A DNA stretch of 64,000 nucleotides from Sphaerobacter thermophilus DSM 20745 (lineage in GTDB: Bacteria > Chloroflexota > Chloroflexia > Thermomicrobiales > Thermomicrobiaceae). The notes below the pieces were generated by a model. It had not been told where the DNA came from. It ran no database searches and saw only the letters and a list, made by a program, of their open reading frames with translations. The translations under genes and the position numbers were made by a program. Shown here piece by piece: positions 56,601 to 63,864 of the stretch (the stretch's first letter is position 1; every line of letters begins with the position of its first letter). Location of the stretch: contig NC_013524.1 in assembly GCF_000024985.1 (NCBI RefSeq), forward strand, positions 806,001 to 870,000. The letters run 5' to 3'.

Positions 56601-57473
56601 GTGGTCATCCCCCTGCTCCATGTGGCCAGTGGCGCGAACCCGGACGAGTGGTATCTGGCCTGGCATGCCGATCCGCTCCTCACCTTGCTGCTCGGCGGCT
56701 CCGCGGCCGGGTACCTGCTCGCCTACCGGGCGGCCGCCCTGGCCGGCCGGCGGGTGCCGCCCCGTTGGCAGGTCCTCGCCTACCTTGGTGGGCTGGTGAG
56801 TCTGGCGGTGGCGCTCATGGGCCCGCCGGACCACTTCAACGGCGTGCTCTTCTCGGTCCACATGGTCCAGCACCTGATCCTCATGCTGGTCGCCGCGCCG
56901 TTGCTGGTGTTGGGCCGGCCGGTGCAGGTTCTCCTGCGAGGCCTGCGCCCCCACCACAGCCGCGCGCTGATGGGGATCACCGCCCGGCACCCCGGGCTGC
57001 GCGGGCTGCTCGGTATGGTCGTCCACCCGATGACCGTGTTCCTCCTCTATAATGGGAGCTTCCTGTTTTGGCACCTCCCGGGGCCCTATCAGGCCGCCGT
57101 GCGCGACGAGCTCATCCACGATCTGGAGCATGTCGCCTTCTTCGGCACGGCGCTCCTCTTCTGGTGGGTGCTGATCGATCCGGTCCCGCGGCACTATCGC
57201 CTGTCCACGACCGCGGCCGCGCTGCTGCTGTTCGCGACCTGGATGGCCGGGGACCTTATCTGCGCCACGATTACCCTGTCGCGCAACCTCATTTATCCGG
57301 TCTACGCCGAGACGGAGCCGCCCTGGGGCCTGACCCCGCTCGGCGACCAGCGGCTTGGGGGCGCGATCATGTGGGCCAGCGCGGGACTCTACTACGCGGT
57401 GGTCCTGATCGGTCTCCTCGCCGCGCCGTACCTCCGAACGCGCCCGGCGAACCACGCCGGCCAGCACGCCTGA
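56601..57473 (+). CDS. ctaG: CtaG-like cytochrome oxidase assembly protein
   Basis: 290 residues from GTG 56601, with AGGAAGG upstream. Caa3-type CtaG (DUF1404-like) membrane protein with about seven helices. It carries the conserved HMVQHLILMLVAAPLLVLGR and the histidine-bearing HDLEHVAFFGTALLFWW, likely to bind copper. CtaG of this type is needed to assemble the copper centre of caa3 or ba3 oxidases. It is the first gene of the operon that goes on with a small one-helix protein, subunit II, subunit I and CtaA. Confidence 0.88.
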   Translation: MVIPLLHVASGANPDEWYLAWHADPLLTLLLGGSAAGYLLAYRAAALAGRRVPPRWQVLAYLGGLVSLAVALMGPPDHFNGVLFSVHMVQHLILMLVAAPLLVLGRPVQVLLRGLRPHHSRALMGITARHPGLRGLLGMVVHPMTVFLLYNGSFLFWHLPGPYQAAVRDELIHDLEHVAFFGTALLFWWVLIDPVPRHYRLSTTAAALLLFATWMAGDLICATITLSRNLIYPVYAETEPPWGLTPLGDQRLGGAIMWASAGLYYAVVLIGLLAAPYLRTRPANHAGQHA

Positions 57474-57697
57474 TCGGTCCGCGCCCAGCGACCTGGCGCG
57501 GCATCGGATCCCACCCCAGCGGGTGGGGCGAAACCATCCCGACGGGTAGGACACAGCCGGTGGCGTTGTTGCTACCGTAGCGCAAACCCGGCAGCGTAGC
57601 GCGAGCCAGCGTCCCAACGATCGTTCCCTGGTCATCCGCGGCAGCGGTTCATATCGCCGGTTGCGGCTCGATGAGCGTACCGGAAGGGGCATGACGT

Positions 57698-57868
57698 ATG
57701 GCACACGACGATCCATCGCAGACTCCGAGTCGGGAGCGACCCCCCTGGCCGCAGGTGCTTCTCGATGACCTGTTCTTGCTCCTGCTCGCCGGGCTGGTGG
57801 TGCCGACGTTGACCTACATCGTGTGGGGGCTGATCAGCCTGGCCAACGTGCCGCTCTTCGGGGAGTAG
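57698..57868 (+). CDS. Small one-helix membrane protein of oxidase operon
   Basis: 56 residues from ATG 57698, with AAGGGG eight bases upstream. The N-terminal 20 residues are polar and proline-rich (MAHDDPSQTPSRERPPW), followed by one transmembrane segment, LFLLLLAGLVVPTLTYIVWG. It ends 48 bases before the subunit II gene. In ba3-type oxidases a small subunit IIa with one helix supplies the first helix of subunit II (known for Thermus), so this may be its counterpart. Homology cannot be shown for such a short protein. Confidence 0.7.
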   Translation: MAHDDPSQTPSRERPPWPQVLLDDLFLLLLAGLVVPTLTYIVWGLISLANVPLFGE

Positions 57869-57916
57869 CGACAGGGCTGGGCGGCTCGCCCGCGCGAAGG
57901 GGGAAAGGGGGTGTAC

Positions 57917-58468
57917 ATGGCTGGCAGGTTCAGCCCGCTGGCGAAGCCCCAGGGGACGTGGTGGAGCCCGCTGGGCCGCGACGAGCGGCTCTGGGTGGCG
58001 ATCGCTGCCATCTGGGGCCTGGGCATGTTCCTGATGATCGCGTTCATCTGGCCGGCGATCGGCAACGAGCAGAACGAGATTCAGAGCTATCGGATCGATC
58101 CCGCCGAGTTTCACCGCCTGACCATGGAGTTCACCGAGGCGCACCAGATCGGGGAGATGGATGGTGTGCCGGTGGTTGCTCCGCCGCCAGGCAGCGACAT
58201 CTACCTGGAGGGGCAGCAGTTCGCCTGGCGGCCGGTGGTGCAGCTCAAGCGCGGCGAGCAGTACCGGTTCCTGATCTCCTCGCGCGATGTGCAGCACGGC
58301 TTCTCGCTGGTGATGGAGCGCCACAGCGTCAACTTCCAGGTCTTGCCGGGGTTCGTCACCGCGATCCGCCTGACGCCCGAGCAGGTGGGCGAGTTCGCTG
58401 TCGTCTGTAACGAGTTCTGTGGCGCGGGTCACCACCTTATGACCGGCCGGATCATCGTGACCGACTAG
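57917..58468 (+). CDS. Cytochrome oxidase subunit II, CuA-containing
   Basis: 183 residues from ATG 57917; GTG 57911 is two codons earlier. One N-terminal transmembrane helix (VAIAAIWGLGMFLMIAFIW) is followed by a periplasmic cupredoxin. The CuA ligands are complete: His in RDVQHGF, then CNEFCGAGHHLM with two Cys, His and Met. The single-helix form is that of ba3-type enzymes. It accepts electrons from a cytochrome c or cupredoxin and passes them to subunit I. It starts 48 bases after the small one-helix gene and ends 24 bases before subunit I. Confidence 0.93.
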   Translation: MAGRFSPLAKPQGTWWSPLGRDERLWVAIAAIWGLGMFLMIAFIWPAIGNEQNEIQSYRIDPAEFHRLTMEFTEAHQIGEMDGVPVVAPPPGSDIYLEGQQFAWRPVVQLKRGEQYRFLISSRDVQHGFSLVMERHSVNFQVLPGFVTAIRLTPEQVGEFAVVCNEFCGAGHHLMTGRIIVTD

Positions 58469-58492
58469 GGCGCGGAGGAAAGGGGCAACACG

Positions 58493-60232
58493 ATGCAGAC
58501 GGCAATATCAGGCCTGGCGCGCCGCTGTGGGGTCACCGGTCTCGTGATCGACCGGTCGGCCGAGCGGCTGATTAAGTTCCACGCGGTGACCGCGGTCCTC
58601 TTCCTGGCGCTCGGCGGCATACTGGCGCTGCTGATCGCGCTGACCCGTTGGCAGGTGGTCCATCTCCTGCCGGCCAAGCAGTTCTACGCCTTCCTCTCCG
58701 CGCACGGCATGGTCATGCTGATCTTCTGGATCCTCTTCTTCGAGATGGCCGGCCTCGTCTTCGGCAGCACGGTGCTGCTGAGTGCGCGGATGGTGGTACC
58801 TCGGCTCGGCTGGGTGGCCTACGCCATGATGCTGGGTGGCGCGGTGGTCGCCACCGGGCTGATGCTGACCGACCGGGCGACGGTGATGTTTACCTCCTAC
58901 CCACCGCTTCAGGCTCCGCCTCTCTACTACGCGTCGGTCCTGGTCTTCGCGGTGGGGGCAATCCTGGGGGTAGTTCACTTCTTCATCAACGTCCTCGCCG
59001 CGCGGATGCGGGGGGATGTCGGCTCACTGCCGCTCTTCACCTTCGCGCTGGCGGGGGCGGGGATCATCGCGCTCTGGAGCCTGATCTCCGGTGCCGCGGC
59101 GCTGCTGCCGGCCTTCCTCTGGTCGGCGGGTGTGATCGACTCGATCGACCCAGGCGTCTACCGGCTCCTCTACTGGGGGCTGGGGCACGGGGCGCAGCAG
59201 GTCAACCTGGCGGCGATGGTGGCGGTCTGGTACGGGCTCGCGAGCCTGATGACCGGCGGCCGCCCCCTCAACGAGGGCCTGAGTCGCTTCGCGATCGTCC
59301 TCTACATCTTCTTCATCAACATGGGGGCGATGCACCACCTGCTGGTCGACCCGGGCCTGACCCCGTGGCTGCGCAACATCAACACCAGCTACTTCATGTA
59401 CCTCGCCGTACTCGGGAGCCTGATCCATGGCTTCAGCATTCCCGCCTCGGTCGAGCTGGGGATGCGGACACAGGGGCACCGACGGGGTCTGTTCGGCTGG
59501 CTGCGGCGGGCGCCCTGGGGGGAGCCGGGCTTCGCCGCGCTCGCGGTGAGCCTGTTCCTCTTCGGGGTCATGGGTGGCATCAGCGGGGTGATCATCGGCG
59601 GGCCGCAGGTGAACATGATCGTGCACAACACGCTGCTGTCGCCCGCGCACTTCCATATGACGGTGGTGGCGGGCACGACGATCGCCTTCATGGGGCTCGC
59701 CTACTACCTCGTGCCGCTGATCTTCCAGCGGCAACTCGTGCTGCGGGGCTGGGCCCGGTACCAGCCGTATCTCTATGGCGCGGGCATGGTCGTCTGGGGG
59801 ATCGGGACCGGGCTGGCGGGGCACTGGGGCGTGCCGCGGCGGCACTGGGACATCACCTTCGATCGGGTCTCGACGCTCCCCACCCAGATCTTCCAGACGA
59901 CCGAGGTGGATGTCTTCATGGCACTGCTGGGGATCGGCGCGGTGATTGCGGTGATCGGCGGCGCGATGTTCGTGACGATTATCGTCGCCACCGTCGCACT
60001 TGGGCAGCGCACCGCGACGCCAGACCTGGGGCGGGTTATGGCGAACGCGTTCTCGTCGGCGCCGGCCGTGGCCGGAGCCTCCGGTGAGGAGGGGGAGGCT
60101 CCGGCGCCCGCCCACGGCGCGTTCGAGGCGCCGGGCGCGCTGGTGCTGTCCCTGGCGTTCTTGACGCTGTTCGTGTTGCTGTACGGCTTCTCCTGGTTTG
60201 AGTTGAGCACCGTGCCCTGGCAGGTGCGCTAG
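58493..60232 (+). CDS. Heme-copper subunit I, B-family-like, lacking the active-site Tyr
   Basis: 579 residues with about 13 or 14 helices. All six heme- and copper-binding histidines are visible: SAHGMVM (low-spin heme), GLGHGAQQ and GAMHHLL (CuB) and LSPAHFHMTVV (both hemes). HHLLVDPGL is like HHQFADPGI of Thermus ba3, so it is B-family-like. In helix VI the usual GHPxVY has become GHGAQQVNL: the tyrosine cross-linked to the CuB histidine is Gln here. Oxygen-reducing members need that Tyr (or one supplied elsewhere), and NO-reducing members of the superfamily lack it. Hence either an NO reductase or an oxidase with a displaced Tyr. Confidence 0.9.
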   Translation: MQTAISGLARRCGVTGLVIDRSAERLIKFHAVTAVLFLALGGILALLIALTRWQVVHLLPAKQFYAFLSAHGMVMLIFWILFFEMAGLVFGSTVLLSARMVVPRLGWVAYAMMLGGAVVATGLMLTDRATVMFTSYPPLQAPPLYYASVLVFAVGAILGVVHFFINVLAARMRGDVGSLPLFTFALAGAGIIALWSLISGAAALLPAFLWSAGVIDSIDPGVYRLLYWGLGHGAQQVNLAAMVAVWYGLASLMTGGRPLNEGLSRFAIVLYIFFINMGAMHHLLVDPGLTPWLRNINTSYFMYLAVLGSLIHGFSIPASVELGMRTQGHRRGLFGWLRRAPWGEPGFAALAVSLFLFGVMGGISGVIIGGPQVNMIVHNTLLSPAHFHMTVVAGTTIAFMGLAYYLVPLIFQRQLVLRGWARYQPYLYGAGMVVWGIGTGLAGHWGVPRRHWDITFDRVSTLPTQIFQTTEVDVFMALLGIGAVIAVIGGAMFVTIIVATVALGQRTATPDLGRVMANAFSSAPAVAGASGEEGEAPAPAHGAFEAPGALVLSLAFLTLFVLLYGFSWFELSTVPWQVR

Positions 60233-60264
60233 ATCCGGCCCGAGCGTGGGGCGTGGGAAAGAGC

Positions 60265-61239
60265 ATGAGAGGTGGTCTAGCTCCGGTGTCCTCGACGATG
60301 GTCCCCCGACGCTTCGCCCGGCTGGCGATCGCCACCGCGGTCGCCGGCTATCTCCTGATCGTGGTCGGCGGCACGGTCCGCGTGACCGGTGCCGGAATGG
60401 GCTGCGGTCCCGACTGGCCGCTCTGCAATGGTCAGGTCATCCCGGAGTGGGATGTGCTGGCCTGGACTGAGTTCATCCACCGGGTGGTGGCGCTGGCGGT
60501 CATCCTGCTGACCGGGCTGCTCGCGGTGCAGGGCTGGCGGCTGCGGCGGATCAACCCCTGGTTCGCTCGCCTGCCGCTGGCTGCGGTCGGGCTGGTGCTG
60601 GTGCAGGCGTCGCTCGGCGCGATCACGGTGTTCACCCACCTGGACGCGCTGGTCGTCACGATCCACCTGGGGGTGGCACTCACGTATCTGGCGATCGGCC
60701 TGGGCCTCGCCCTGCTCGCGGTGGCGGTGAACGGCGAGCGTGGGGAGTCTCGCATCGGGCGCGGCGCGCGGCTCGGTGCCTGGGCACCCGCCGCTGCCGC
60801 CGGCGTCTTCGCGGTGATGCTGACCGGGGCGTACACCGCCAAGAGCGGCGCCAGCATCGCCTGCACCGAGTGGCCGCTCTGCGGCGGGGCGTGGGTGCCG
60901 ACGGGCTGGACGCCGGTCGATGTCCACCTTACCCACCGGTGGACCGCGGTCGTGGCGGCCGTGCTGGTGGCGGTGGTGGGGCGGCACGCCCGGCGCTGGC
61001 GCGCGGACGCGCCGATGCTCGCGACGCTCGGCAGCACCGCCGACCTGTTGATGGTGGTGCAGATCCTGGTCGGGGCGGCCAATATCTGGCTCGACCTCGC
61101 ACCAGTAGTGCGGATCGCCCACCTGGCGATTGCGGCGCTCATCTGGGCACTGCTGGTGCTGCTGGTGCTGCTGGATCGGCAACCGGCGCTGGCCGCCGCC
61201 CCGCTGCCGCGTTCGGCGCCCGCTCCATCCCGTGCCTGA
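60265..61239 (+). CDS. ctaA: Heme A synthase CtaA (second copy)
   Basis: 324 residues from ATG 60265, with GGGAAAG just upstream; a GTG four codons earlier and ATG 60298 are alternatives. The heme-ligand histidines EFIHRVVA, VTIHLGVA, HLTHRWTA and RIAHLAIA and the loop Cys pairs CGPDWPLCNG and CTEWPLCGG are those of CtaA/Cox15. It oxidises heme o to heme a. It follows subunit I by about 30 bases, suggesting that the enzyme encoded here uses heme a. The fused CtaA-CtaB at 26.9 kb is paralogous to it; no CtaB is in this operon. Confidence 0.93.
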   Translation: MRGGLAPVSSTMVPRRFARLAIATAVAGYLLIVVGGTVRVTGAGMGCGPDWPLCNGQVIPEWDVLAWTEFIHRVVALAVILLTGLLAVQGWRLRRINPWFARLPLAAVGLVLVQASLGAITVFTHLDALVVTIHLGVALTYLAIGLGLALLAVAVNGERGESRIGRGARLGAWAPAAAAGVFAVMLTGAYTAKSGASIACTEWPLCGGAWVPTGWTPVDVHLTHRWTAVVAAVLVAVVGRHARRWRADAPMLATLGSTADLLMVVQILVGAANIWLDLAPVVRIAHLAIAALIWALLVLLVLLDRQPALAAAPLPRSAPAPSRA

Positions 61240-61248
61240 GCGCGGACG

Positions 61249-61599
61249 CTAGCTCCGGTCTGGGCCGGGCGACTCGTCGCGGCGGGGACTGAGGGCGTTG
61301 AGCGTCTCGACCACCTCGTCACCGACGACCTGAGCGCCGTGGGGGACATCCCCCGGGATGACCGCGACCTCGCCGGGGCCGAACACCCGCCGGGTGCCGG
61401 CCACGTCGAACTCGATCCGCCCGCTGAGCACAGCGGTGACCTGCTCCTGCGGGTGGTGGTGCTGGGGGAAGACGCTGCCGGGCTGATAGACGTAGCGGAC
61501 CAGCGTCTGCCGCTCGCCGTGGATTACCTGGCGGGTGATCCCGGGGTAGACCTCCTCGTCCGGGATGTCGTCCCAGGCCACCGCGCGCACGTCCGTCAT
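61249..61599 (-). CDS. Small cupin-domain protein
   Basis: 116 residues from ATG 61599, behind GGGAGG. Cupin motif 1 is FPQHHHPQEQVTAVLSGRIE with four potential metal ligands, and motif 2 is GEVAVIPGDVPHGAQV. Near the N-terminus there is ITRQVIHGERQTLVRYVYQP, typical of simple metal-binding cupins. The reaction is unknown. It is convergent with ctaA with only nine bases between, and a family A repeat lies upstream. Confidence 0.85.
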   Translation of the reverse strand: MTDVRAVAWDDIPDEEVYPGITRQVIHGERQTLVRYVYQPGSVFPQHHHPQEQVTAVLSGRIEFDVAGTRRVFGPGEVAVIPGDVPHGAQVVGDEVVETLNALSPRRDESPGPDRS

Positions 61600-61621
61600 C
61601 CTCCCGCTCCCTTCACTGCTC

Positions 61622-61662
61622 CCGGTCCCCCCACCCCCGACCCTCCTCCACAAGGGGAGAGG
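61622..61662. repeat. Family A intergenic palindrome, short form
   Basis: CCCCCCACCCCCGACCCTCC followed by AAGGGGAGAGGGGAG, the inverted counterpart of the 4.5-kb copy, upstream of the small cupin gene. Confidence 0.6.
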
Positions 61663-61705
61663 GGAGACGGTGGAATGACACCGCGGGCATGAGGCTTTCA
61701 CGCTC

Positions 61706-61732
61706 GGAGCGCCGGAACCCTGCCGGCGCTCC
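61706..61732 (-). terminator. Hairpin after redoxin gene
   Basis: GGAGCGCCGG, a seven-base loop and CCGGCGCTCC form a perfect 10-bp stem, 45 bases beyond the redoxin stop on the minus strand. No T-run is present. Confidence 0.6.
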
Positions 61733-61776
61733 TGGTCGGGCGTGTGTCCTGAAACTCAGGACAGGTGCTTCGAGGG

Positions 61777-62271
61777 TCAGCCAGGCACCCAGGGGGGCAC
61801 GTCGTCGGTGCCGGACGTGATGTCCACCGGCTCGACGCCGAGCAGCTTGGCCACCTCGGCGCTCAGGTCGTCCATCGCCGGTTTCTGGAACCCCATCCCC
61901 TGCCAGACGATCTCGCCCTGCTGGTTGATGAGGAATACCGACGGCGTGGCCATGATGTCGTACGCGCGCGAGGTCGCGTAGTCGTCCTGATCGACCAGGA
62001 GCGGGAAGGTCACCCCGTAGCGGCGCGCGAACGAGCGCGTGACGTTCGGCGAGTCCTGCGCGATTCCCCAGACAGTGAGACGATCCTTGGGGTACTGCTG
62101 GTAGATCCGCTCCAGGAAGGGGAAGATCGTCTTGCTCGCCTGGCAAGACGACTTGTAGATGCTGATCAGGACCGGACCGGCCTTGAGAGCCTCGGCCAGG
62201 CTGTGCTCTCGCCCTTCAGCGGCGTCCTTGAGCGTGAACTCGGGCGCTCTGGCGCCGGTCTCCAGTGGCAT
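61777..62271 (-). CDS. Redoxin/TlpA-like protein with CxxS active site
   Basis: 164 residues from ATG 62271, behind AAAGGAG. Thioredoxin fold of the AhpC/TSA-Redoxin type: APEFTLKDA, LISIYKSSCQASKTIFPFLE, WGIAQDSPNVTRSFARRYGV and ATPSVFLINQQGEIVWQ. The active site is SSCQAS, with Ser where TlpA or ResA would have a second Cys. A one-cysteine peroxidase or a disulfide-exchange protein with altered chemistry is likely. No signal peptide is evident from this start. TATGAT at 62378-62373 may be its -10. Confidence 0.82.
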   Translation of the reverse strand: MPLETGARAPEFTLKDAAEGREHSLAEALKAGPVLISIYKSSCQASKTIFPFLERIYQQYPKDRLTVWGIAQDSPNVTRSFARRYGVTFPLLVDQDDYATSRAYDIMATPSVFLINQQGEIVWQGMGFQKPAMDDLSAEVAKLLGVEPVDITSGTDDVPPWVPG

Positions 62272-62391
62272 CCCGCGCTCCTTTCCTGCCGCCGCGCCTC
62301 GGGCGCGGCGGACCAACCCGCTCCCCCTCACTCGCGCCCGTGCCGGGCACGGTCGCATCCCTCTGCTATGCAATCATACCCTATCCGCCCG

Positions 62392-63438
62392 TTAGAGCGG
62401 CGGCAAGCCAAGCCCGGTGACGTCGCGGACGCGCTCCATCTTCGCCGCGGCGATCTCCCGCGCCCGTGCGGCACCCTCGTGCAGGATCCGCACCACCTCG
62501 GCCGGCTGGGCGCTCAGCTCGTCCAGCCGCTGCTGGAGCGGCGCCAGGTGCTCGACGATGACCTCGGCGAGATCCTGCTTGAAGGTCCCGTAGCCCTTCC
62601 CCACGTAGCGCTCCTCCAGCTCGGGGATGGGGATGTCCGAGAAGAGGTGGTAGATGGTGAGCAGGTTGGAGATGGCGGGCTTCCCTTCCTCGTCGAACCG
62701 GATCTCGGTGCCGGAGTCGGTCACGGCGCGGCGGATCTTGCGCCGGATCACATCCGGGCTGTCGCGCAGTTCGATACGACTGTTGGGGTCCGGATCGCTC
62801 TTGCTCATCTTCTTGGTCGGGTCCTGGAGCGACATGATGCGGGCCCCGGCCTCTTTGATGTCGGCGTCGGGCACGACGAAGGTCTCGCCGAAGGTGTTGT
62901 TGAAGCGGATGGCCACGTCGCGCGTCAATTCGATGTGCTGCTTCTGGTCCTCACCCACCGGCACCAGCGCCGCGTCGTAGAGCAAGATGTCGGCTGCCTG
63001 GAGCACGGGGTAGAAGAGGATACCGGCGCCGACGCGCTCGCTCCCCTTCGACTTCTCCTTGAACTGCGTCATGCGGCGCAGCTCACCGTAGGTGGCCAGG
63101 GTGCCGAGAATCCACGCCAGCTCGGTGTGCTCGCGCACGTCGGACTGGATGAAGAGGATCGAGCGCGCGGGGTCGATCCCGGCAGCCAGGAGCACGCTGG
63201 CCAGCTCGAGATTGCGTGCCCGGAGGTCGGCCGGGTCGTAGGGGATGGTCATCGCGTGCAGGTCGACGATGCAGAAGACGTTGTCGTAGTCGTCCTGCTG
63301 GCGGACCCAGTTGCGGATCGCCCCCAGGTAGTTCCCGATGTGAATGCCGCCCGTGGGCTGGATGCCGGAGAAAACGCGCGGGCGCTGCTGCGGCGCGTCC
63401 GCGGTCTCCCGGCTAGCGGTGGTGGCCTGTTCGACCAT
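62392..63438 (-). CDS. trpS: Tryptophanyl-tRNA synthetase
   Basis: 348 residues; ATG 63438 follows AAGGAAAGG. Class I motifs: VFSGIQPTGGIHIGNYLGAI (HIGN, the HIGH equivalent) and KKMSKSDPD (KMSKS loop). DLHAMTIPYDP and EDQKQHIELTRDVA are the tryptophan- and ATP-pocket regions of bacterial TrpS. It charges tRNA-Trp with tryptophan. A T-box leader and promoter lie upstream on the same strand, so expression should respond to uncharged tRNA-Trp. Confidence 0.97.
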   Translation of the reverse strand: MVEQATTASRETADAPQQRPRVFSGIQPTGGIHIGNYLGAIRNWVRQQDDYDNVFCIVDLHAMTIPYDPADLRARNLELASVLLAAGIDPARSILFIQSDVREHTELAWILGTLATYGELRRMTQFKEKSKGSERVGAGILFYPVLQAADILLYDAALVPVGEDQKQHIELTRDVAIRFNNTFGETFVVPDADIKEAGARIMSLQDPTKKMSKSDPDPNSRIELRDSPDVIRRKIRRAVTDSGTEIRFDEEGKPAISNLLTIYHLFSDIPIPELEERYVGKGYGTFKQDLAEVIVEHLAPLQQRLDELSAQPAEVVRILHEGAARAREIAAAKMERVRDVTGLGLPPL

Positions 63439-63515
63439 GTGCTCTGCGCCTTTCCTTACGATAGGTTCGCCCGGAGCCGATCATCGCGGCCGGGCTCGAG
63501 AGTCGTTCCATATGC

Positions 63516-63828
63516 AAAAGACCTCCGCCCGCAAGGGACGGAGGTTGATGTATCCACTCCGCGGTGCCACCCTCGTTGGGCGCCGATCATGCGGGCGCCC
63601 CACTCGGTGAGCCTCCGGACCGGCATGCGCCGTCCGAGGCCCGGCTCCGTGGTAACGGTGGAGCTTCCGGCGCCGCCTACTGGCTGCGGCATCCCGCACG
63701 TTCGGGGCGCGGCTCGCGGAACCATTCCGCGCCGCCGCCGGGTCGGCGTTCCACCGGCTGCCGACTCTCTGGGCCGCGTGTCGGCGCGTACTCGCTCCGG
63801 TCGTCGCCATTCACGCTCTCGTGTTGTC
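63516..63828 (-). promoter_or_regulatory. T-box leader of trpS
   Basis: On the minus strand GGGTGGCACCGCGGAGTGG contains the T-box core TGGCACCGCGG (63569-63559). It is followed by a terminator: ACCTCCG..CGGAGGT stem and CTTTTG (63545-63516). Upstream there are AGTA in a GCGAGTACGCG context and AGAGAGTCGGCAG..GGTGGAA, as in Stem I. TGG at 63724-63722, within GGAATGGTTCC, is a candidate Trp specifier. Uncharged tRNA-Trp would stabilise the antiterminator. Confidence 0.88.
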
Positions 63829-63834
63829 GGCCAG

Positions 63835-63864
63835 AGCCTACCAGTCGCTGGGAAACGGTGTCAA
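63835..63864 (-). promoter_or_regulatory. Promoter of T-box-trpS transcript
   Basis: On the minus strand TTGACA (63864-63859), 18 bases, TAGGCT (63840-63835). Transcription would begin near 63828, at the start of the T-box leader. Confidence 0.7.

Noticed and set aside
58493-60232. Ordinary cytochrome c oxidase subunit I annotation without comment
   Set aside because: The helix VI Tyr is missing, so the plain label would hide a real question about the substrate.
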